A stretch of 9,816 nt of DNA from an uncultured Oscillospiraceae bacterium (GTDB lineage: Bacteria; Bacillota; Clostridia; Oscillospirales; Oscillospiraceae), in assembly GCA_934659415.1 (NCBI GenBank), contig CAKUHW010000022.1, positions 1 through 9,816 of the forward strand, given 5' to 3'. The notes beneath the pieces were generated by a model. The model was not told where the DNA came from. It searched no databases and saw only the letters and a list, made by a program, of their open reading frames with translations. The position numbers and the translations under genes were made by a program. Shown piece by piece: positions 5,544-9,816 of the stretch (the first letter of the stretch is position 1; each line of letters opens with the position of its first letter).

Positions 5544-6879
5544 CGACCCCTTCCGCTTTGACCTCATCCCCCCCGGCAGCGCCGTGCTGTGCGCCCTGTC
5601 CGGCGGGGCGGACTCCATGTATCTGCTCTGCCGCCTGCTGGAGGGCGCGGAGGAGGGGGGATATACCGTCCGGGCCGCCCACTATCACCACGGACTGCGC
5701 CCCACGGCAGACCGGGACGAGGCATTTGTCCGCGCCTGGTGCGCCGGGCGGGGCGTGCCTCTCGCGACGGAGCGGGGGGATGTGTCCGCCGCGGCCCGCA
5801 GCCGGGGCGTCGGCGTGGAGGAGGCCGCCCGGGAGCTGCGCTATGACTTTCTGCGCCGCGCCGCCCGGGATACGGGCTGCACCCTCATCGCCACCGGCCA
5901 CCAGGCGCAGGACAATGCCGAGACCGTCCTTATGAACCTCATCCGGGGCTGCGGGACCCTGCGGGGCATCCCGGAGCGCCGGGACGACCTGATCCGGCCC
6001 ATGCTGGCCGTGACCCGGCCCCAGCTGCTCGCCTGGCTGGAGGCCCATGGGATCCCCCATGTGGAGGACGAGACCAACGCCGACCTCTGCTGCACCCGCA
6101 ACCGGGTGCGCCACCGGCTGCTGCCCCTGCTGGAGCAGCTCAATCCCCGGGCGGCGGAGCACCTCAACGCCGCGGCCCGCTCTGCCGGGGAGGACGACGC
6201 CTGCCTGGAGACCCAGGCCCGGGCGCTGCTGGCCGAGGCGGGCGCGCCGGACGGCAGCGTGTCCGCCGGGGCTCTGGCCGGGGCGCCCCGCCCGGTGGCC
6301 CTGCGGGCGCTGCACCTGCTCACCGGCGGGGGGCGCGCCCATCTGGAGACCCTGCTGGCGCTGTGCGCCGCCGGAAAGCCCTCCTGGAGCCTGGACCTGC
6401 CGGGGGGACGGGCGGCCTGCTCCTTCGGGCGGCTCTATCCCCGGGTGGACGCGCCGCCGGAGCCCGCGGCCCTGGCGGCGGGGGAGACCCTCTCCTGGGG
6501 CCGGTGGGAGATCGGCTGCGCCCGGGCCCTGTGTCCGGCAAAGGCCTATGTGGGCCCCGGGGAATTTTATCTGCGCCCGGGCCCGTATACCGTCCGCCCC
6601 CGCCGGGAGGGGGACGGGCTGCGCCTGGGGCGGAGACCATACAAAAGCGTGAAAAAGCTGATGATCGAGCAGCGGCTGCCTGCCCCCCTGCGGGACGGCG
6701 TGCCGGTGCTGGATCGGGACGGGACCGCCGCCGCCGTGGGCGGTCTCGGCCCCCACGGGGACGCGCTGGCGCGCCCGGGGGAGGCATGTCTGCATATCAT
6801 CCTGCGGCAGAGCTCCGCCGCGGCGGAGACCAACGATCACAGAAAGAAAGAGGAGAACGGCCATGCATCAGGACATTGA
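5524..6879 (+). CDS. tilS: tRNA(Ile)-lysidine synthetase
   Basis: The 451-residue product matches TilS in length and layout. The N-terminal PP-loop ATPase has SGGADS (26-31) and the downstream TilS motif GHQAQDNAETVLMNLIRG (from about 125), then NRVRHRLLPLL. A middle linker domain follows, and a C-terminal TilS domain (about 358-430) contains RPRREGDGLRLG and YKSVKKLM. The enzyme uses ATP and lysine to convert C34 of the CAU-anticodon isoleucine tRNA to lysidine, so that it reads AUA and is charged with Ile. It is essential in most bacteria. The ATG at 5524 lies inside dnaB (20-base overlap, different frame) with GGAG at 5513-5516, 7 bases upstream, suggesting translational coupling. The 3' end overlaps hpt by 17 bases. 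The last ~20 residues are Lys/Glu/His-rich and look like a tail added by that overlap. Confidence 0.95.
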   Translation: MTRTTTDDPFRFDLIPPGSAVLCALSGGADSMYLLCRLLEGAEEGGYTVRAAHYHHGLRPTADRDEAFVRAWCAGRGVPLATERGDVSAAARSRGVGVEEAARELRYDFLRRAARDTGCTLIATGHQAQDNAETVLMNLIRGCGTLRGIPERRDDLIRPMLAVTRPQLLAWLEAHGIPHVEDETNADLCCTRNRVRHRLLPLLEQLNPRAAEHLNAAARSAGEDDACLETQARALLAEAGAPDGSVSAGALAGAPRPVALRALHLLTGGGRAHLETLLALCAAGKPSWSLDLPGGRAACSFGRLYPRVDAPPEPAALAAGETLSWGRWEIGCARALCPAKAYVGPGEFYLRPGPYTVRPRREGDGLRLGRRPYKSVKKLMIEQRLPAPLRDGVPVLDRDGTAAAVGGLGPHGDALARPGEACLHIILRQSSAAAETNDHRKKEENGHASGH

Positions 6880-7405
6880 AAAGATCTTATTCAGCGAGGA
6901 GCAGCTGCGCGAGCGGGTCCGCCAGCTGGGAGCGCAGATCACGGAGGACTACGCCGGGGAGGAGCTGGTGCTGGTGTGCATCCTCCGGGGCTCCTACATC
7001 TTCATGGCCGATCTGAGCCGGGCCATCGACCTGCCCCTGTCGGCGGACTTCATCGCCCTGTCCTCCTACGGCGGCGGCACCAGCAGCTCCGGCCAGGTGG
7101 AGCTGCGCAAGGACCTGTCCGACCCCGTGGAGGGCAAGCACCTGCTTATTGTGGAGGACATTCTGGACTCCGGAAATACCCTCTACTACCTGACCAACCT
7201 GCTGCGGACCCGCCACCCTGCGTCGGTGCGCATCTGCACCCTGTTCAATAAGCCGGAGCGCCGGGAGAAGGACATCCACCCCGACTATGTGGGCTTCACC
7301 ATCCCGGATGCCTTTGTGGTGGGCTACGGGCTGGATTACGCGGAGAAGTACCGCAACCTGCCCTATGTGGGCGTGCTCAGCCCCAGGGTGTACGGCGGGG
7401 AATAA
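6863..7405 (+). CDS. hpt: Hypoxanthine phosphoribosyltransferase
   Basis: The product is 180 residues, the standard Firmicute HPRT length. The PRPP-binding motif [10 protein letters not shown] (97-106) contains the adjacent acidic pair E98-D99. An N-terminal substrate-loop region reads [10 protein letters not shown], the flexible-loop segment begins SSYGGGT, and the C-terminal nucleobase-binding segment reads [11 protein letters not shown]. The cytoplasmic enzyme converts hypoxanthine (and usually guanine) plus PRPP to IMP or GMP in purine salvage. The ATG at 6863 is inside the end of tilS, with GAGGAG at 6850-6855 seven bases upstream. The tilS-hpt-ftsH order is the same as in Bacillus and Listeria, where hpt is often written hprT. 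The gap to ftsH is 23 bases. Confidence 0.95.
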   Translation: MHQDIEKILFSEEQLRERVRQLGAQITEDYAGEELVLVCILRGSYIFMADLSRAIDLPLSADFIALSSYGGGTSSSGQVELRKDLSDPVEGKHLLIVEDILDSGNTLYYLTNLLRTRHPASVRICTLFNKPERREKDIHPDYVGFTIPDAFVVGYGLDYAEKYRNLPYVGVLSPRVYGGE

Positions 7406-7428
7406 TCGGAAGGCAAGGAGAACAGACT

Positions 7429-9300
7429 GTGAAGCAAAGAGGCAGATTTCGAGTTCTGGTGATCTATCTGATTCTGCTGGCCCTGCTGTTCTGGGCGTTC
7501 ACCGCCTTCAACGGGGGGCAGAAGAAGGACTATATCGGCTACTCTGCGGCCCGGGACTACTTCCTGGCCCAGCAGGTGACCGCCTTTGACGTGGACAAGC
7601 GCGGCGTGCTGTCCATGCAGCTGTCCGACGGCTCCGTGAAGTACCACGCACTGGCGGACACCGCCCTGTTCTACGACGACCTGGGGGACACCATCCGGGC
7701 GCAGAAGGAGGCGGGGATCCTCACCTCCTACGACTTCGAGCCGCCCTACGTTATGCCCGTCTGGCTGCAGGTGACCCTGCCGGCGGTGATCTCCGTGGTG
7801 CTGGTGATGATCCTCTGGTGGATGATGGCCGCCAGGCAGAACGCCCAGAACGGCGGCCAGGGCGGCCCCATGGGGGGCTTCGGCCGGGCCCGCACGGTGA
7901 ACGGCCAGAAGAGCGCGGTGACCTTTGCCGACGTGGCCGGCGCAGACGAGGAGAAGGCCGAGCTGCAGGAGATCGTGGACTTTCTCAAGGAGCCCCAGCG
8001 CTTCACCGACCTGGGGGCCCGCATCCCCAAGGGGGTGCTGCTGGTGGGCCCGCCGGGCACCGGCAAGACCCTGCTGGCCAAGGCCGTGGCCGGTGAGGCG
8101 GGGGTGAAGTTCCTGTCCATCTCCGGCTCCGACTTTGTGGAGCTCTATGTGGGCGTGGGGGCCAGCCGGGTGCGCGACCTGTTCGAGCAGGCCAAGCGGG
8201 AGGCCCCCGCCATCGTGTTCATCGACGAGATCGACGCCGTGGGCCGCCAGAGAGGCGCGGGCCTGGGCGGCGGCCATGACGAGCGGGAGCAGACCCTGAA
8301 CCAGCTGCTGGTGGAGATGGACGGCTTTGCCTCCAACGAGGGGGTCATCGTGCTGGCGGCCACCAACCGCCAGGATATCCTGGACCCTGCCCTGCTGCGT
8401 CCCGGCCGGTTCGACCGGCAGGTGTATGTGGGCCGGCCGGACATGAAGGGCCGGGAGGCCATTCTGAAGGTCCATGTGCGCAACAAGCCCCTGGGGGACG
8501 ACGTGGACCTGCGGGAGATCGCCCGGGAGACCACCGGCTTTACCGGCGCGGACCTGGAGAACCTGATGAACGAGTCCGCCCTGCTGGCGGCCCGCAGCGG
8601 CCAGCGCTTCATCACCCTGAAAAACATCCAGGAGTCGGTGATCAAGGTCATCGCCGGCCCGGAGAAGAAGAGCCGCACCCAGATCGAGGAGGACCGGCGC
8701 ATCACCGCCTATCACGAGGCGGGCCACGCCGTGGTGTCCCGGGCGCTGCCCACCCAGGACCCGGTGCAGCAGATCACCATCATCCCCCGGGGCCAGGCCG
8801 CCGGCATGACCATCAACCGGCCCCAGGAGGACCGGGACCATGTGTCCCGCCAGAAGCTCACCGAGACCCTCTCCACCCTGCTGGGCGGGCGGTGCGCCGA
8901 GGAGACCGCCCTGGGCTTCGTCTGCACCGGCGCGGTGAGCGACCTGCAGCGGGCCACCGCCATCGCCCGGGATATGGTGACCAAATACGGCATGAGCGAG
9001 CGGCTGGGCAACGTGACCTTCACCACCGGGCACGACGAGGTGTTCCTGGGCCGCTCCATGGCCCAGGCCAAGCCCTATTCGGAGGAGACCGCCGCCGTGA
9101 TCGACAGCGAGGTGAAGGCCCTGCTGGACGGCGCCTACCAGCGCTGCCGGGAGATCCTGACCCGGGACCGGGACAAGCTGGAGCTGGTGGCCCGGTTCCT
9201 GCTGCAGCATGAGACCATGGACGCGGAGCAGTTCCAGCTGGCCTTTGAGGACCCGGCCGCCCTGGAGCGCGCGGCGTCCGCCGGGTCTGAGGAGGCTTGA
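7429..9300 (+). CDS. ftsH: ATP-dependent zinc metalloprotease FtsH
   Basis: A 623-residue membrane AAA protease. The N-terminal membrane helix (about 8-25) is followed by an extracytoplasmic domain (about 28-102), a second helix (about 108-132), and a Gly/Gln/Asn-rich linker. The AAA domain has Walker A GPPGTGKT (K213), Walker B FIDEID (D266, E267), and the second region of homology [20 protein letters not shown]. The M41 peptidase has HEAGH (H429, E430, H433) with D505 in TGAVSDL as the likely third zinc ligand. It forms hexamers that extract and degrade misassembled membrane proteins and unstable regulators. The pore-loop aromatic is Tyr240 (ELYVG) where most relatives have Phe (EMFVG), so it should still grip substrate. 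GTG 7429 is chosen because AAGGAG (7415-7420) precedes it by 8 bases. The short acidic tail SEEA replaces the longer tails of some homologues. Confidence 0.97.
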   Translation: MKQRGRFRVLVIYLILLALLFWAFTAFNGGQKKDYIGYSAARDYFLAQQVTAFDVDKRGVLSMQLSDGSVKYHALADTALFYDDLGDTIRAQKEAGILTSYDFEPPYVMPVWLQVTLPAVISVVLVMILWWMMAARQNAQNGGQGGPMGGFGRARTVNGQKSAVTFADVAGADEEKAELQEIVDFLKEPQRFTDLGARIPKGVLLVGPPGTGKTLLAKAVAGEAGVKFLSISGSDFVELYVGVGASRVRDLFEQAKREAPAIVFIDEIDAVGRQRGAGLGGGHDEREQTLNQLLVEMDGFASNEGVIVLAATNRQDILDPALLRPGRFDRQVYVGRPDMKGREAILKVHVRNKPLGDDVDLREIARETTGFTGADLENLMNESALLAARSGQRFITLKNIQESVIKVIAGPEKKSRTQIEEDRRITAYHEAGHAVVSRALPTQDPVQQITIIPRGQAAGMTINRPQEDRDHVSRQKLTETLSTLLGGRCAEETALGFVCTGAVSDLQRATAIARDMVTKYGMSERLGNVTFTTGHDEVFLGRSMAQAKPYSEETAAVIDSEVKALLDGAYQRCREILTRDRDKLELVARFLLQHETMDAEQFQLAFEDPAALERAASAGSEEA

Positions 9301-9306
9301 TGGAAT

Positions 9307-9816
9307 ATGGAAGAAGAGAAGATGTCCGCCGGCGCGCCGGAGCAGCCTGAGCCGGAGGACCGGGCGGGAAACGCCCCGGAGAAAAAGCCGAAAGGCCCGC
9401 CGGGCAGCGAGCTCTATCTCAACGTGCGCACCCTGGCCATGGCCGTGGCGGTGATGCTGCTGGTGTTCGTGTTTTTTGCCCGCATCGTGGTGGTCAGCGG
9501 CGCGTCCATGGAGAATACCCTGCACAACGGCAACTCCATGCTGGTCTGGTGCCTGGGCTATACCCCCAAACAGGGGGATATCGTGGTGCTCACCCAGCGC
9601 TCCTATCAGGAGGACTCCATTGTGAAGCGGGTCATCGCCACCGAGGGGCAGACCGTGGACATCGACTACGATACCGGTACCGTCTACGTGGACGGGACCG
9701 CCCTGCGGGAGACCTATATCAAGGAGCGCATGGAGATTCCCTCCTTCGGCGAGGGACTCAATCACATCACCGTGCCTGAGGGGTGCCTGTTCGTCATGGG
9801 GGACAACCGCAACCAT
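9307..9816 (+). CDS. lepB: Type I signal peptidase (partial, C-terminus beyond right edge)
   Basis: 170 residues are visible. An acidic, Pro- and Lys-rich cytoplasmic segment (1-38) precedes a single membrane helix (about 41-62), the usual single-anchor Gram-positive form. The S26 catalytic domain follows: box B SGASMENTL with nucleophile Ser67, box D SIVKRVIATEG with general base Lys107, and the start of box E MGDNRN at the edge. The enzyme cleaves signal peptides from secreted proteins on the outer face of the membrane. The common Pro in SMxPTL is Asn here. ATG 9307 lies 6 bases after the ftsH stop, with GAGGAGG at 9289-9295 (11 bases, slightly long). An in-frame ATG at 9322 is a weaker alternative. 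It may be one of several paralogues, so the symbol denotes the family. Confidence 0.9.
   Translation, partial: MEEEKMSAGAPEQPEPEDRAGNAPEKKPKGPPGSELYLNVRTLAMAVAVMLLVFVFFARIVVVSGASMENTLHNGNSMLVWCLGYTPKQGDIVVLTQRSYQEDSIVKRVIATEGQTVDIDYDTGTVYVDGTALRETYIKERMEIPSFGEGLNHITVPEGCLFVMGDNRNH

Noticed and set aside
9300..9350. Sixteen-codon frame starting at the TGATG of the ftsH stop, overlapping lepB
   Set aside because: Its ATG is only 4 bases from the Shine-Dalgarno site and the Arg-rich product has no recognisable feature. The lepB frame explains the same bases better.
7363..9816. Very long minus-strand open frame (817 codons) opposite ftsH and lepB
   Set aside because: It is exactly antisense to two unmistakable genes. 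The product is rich in His, Gly, Gln and Leu with no family motif, as expected when GC-rich codons are read on the other strand. The same holds for long minus-strand frames at 1325-2398, 2645-4078, 4164-5618 and 5494-6864.
1..9816. CRISPR array, mobile element, tRNA or rRNA genes
   Set aside because: Searched for because of the CARF-like gene. I saw no regularly spaced direct repeats, transposase motifs, terminal inverted repeats or tRNA/rRNA-like sequence in the window.

Overview
The window is high-GC Gram-positive chromosomal DNA. The GdpP/RplI/DnaB and TilS/Hpt/FtsH gene sets, Gram-positive-type Shine-Dalgarno sites, frequent GTG/TTG starts and very GC-rich third positions suggest an anaerobic gut Firmicute of the Oscillospiraceae type (Flavonifractor/Lawsonibacter-like). 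That placement is inferred from style and gene content, not from a marker search.

Left part (1-1341, minus strand): two separately transcribed genes. The one at the left edge is cut by the window and encodes a protein whose visible 158 residues look like a CARF (CRISPR-associated Rossmann fold) domain of the TM1812/Csx2 type, with no cas gene or repeat array in view. It has its own predicted promoter with an AT-rich upstream tract. Upstream of it is a compact six-helix formate/nitrite transporter (FNT) family protein that ends in a clear intrinsic terminator and has its own promoter.

Middle (1342-1600): a divergent promoter region. A well-formed sigma-A promoter (TTGTTT-17-TATAAT) reads right into a long gene series, and a second one (TTGCGC-17-TATACT) reads left into the FNT gene. 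A 9-bp direct repeat and a short inverted repeat lie at the predicted start sites.

Right part (1601-9816, plus strand): seven tightly spaced housekeeping genes: gdpP (c-di-AMP phosphodiesterase), rplI (ribosomal protein bL9), dnaB (replicative helicase), tilS (tRNA-Ile lysidine synthetase), hpt (hypoxanthine phosphoribosyltransferase), ftsH (membrane AAA protease) and lepB (signal peptidase I, cut by the right edge). Gaps run from 78 bases down to overlaps of 20 and 17 bases, and I see no convincing terminator between them, so they probably form one operon. It joins two neighbourhoods that are usually separate in Firmicutes: gdpP-rplI-dnaB and tilS-hpt-ftsH. Together they cover second-messenger turnover, replication, decoding, purine salvage and membrane protein quality control and export.

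Most of the window is ordinary core genome. The item most worth following is the solitary CARF-type protein at the left edge. Smaller points are a His-to-Asn change in the DHHA1 motif of GdpP, the short FNT protein with an Asn-to-Asp change beside its central His, and the merged operon.
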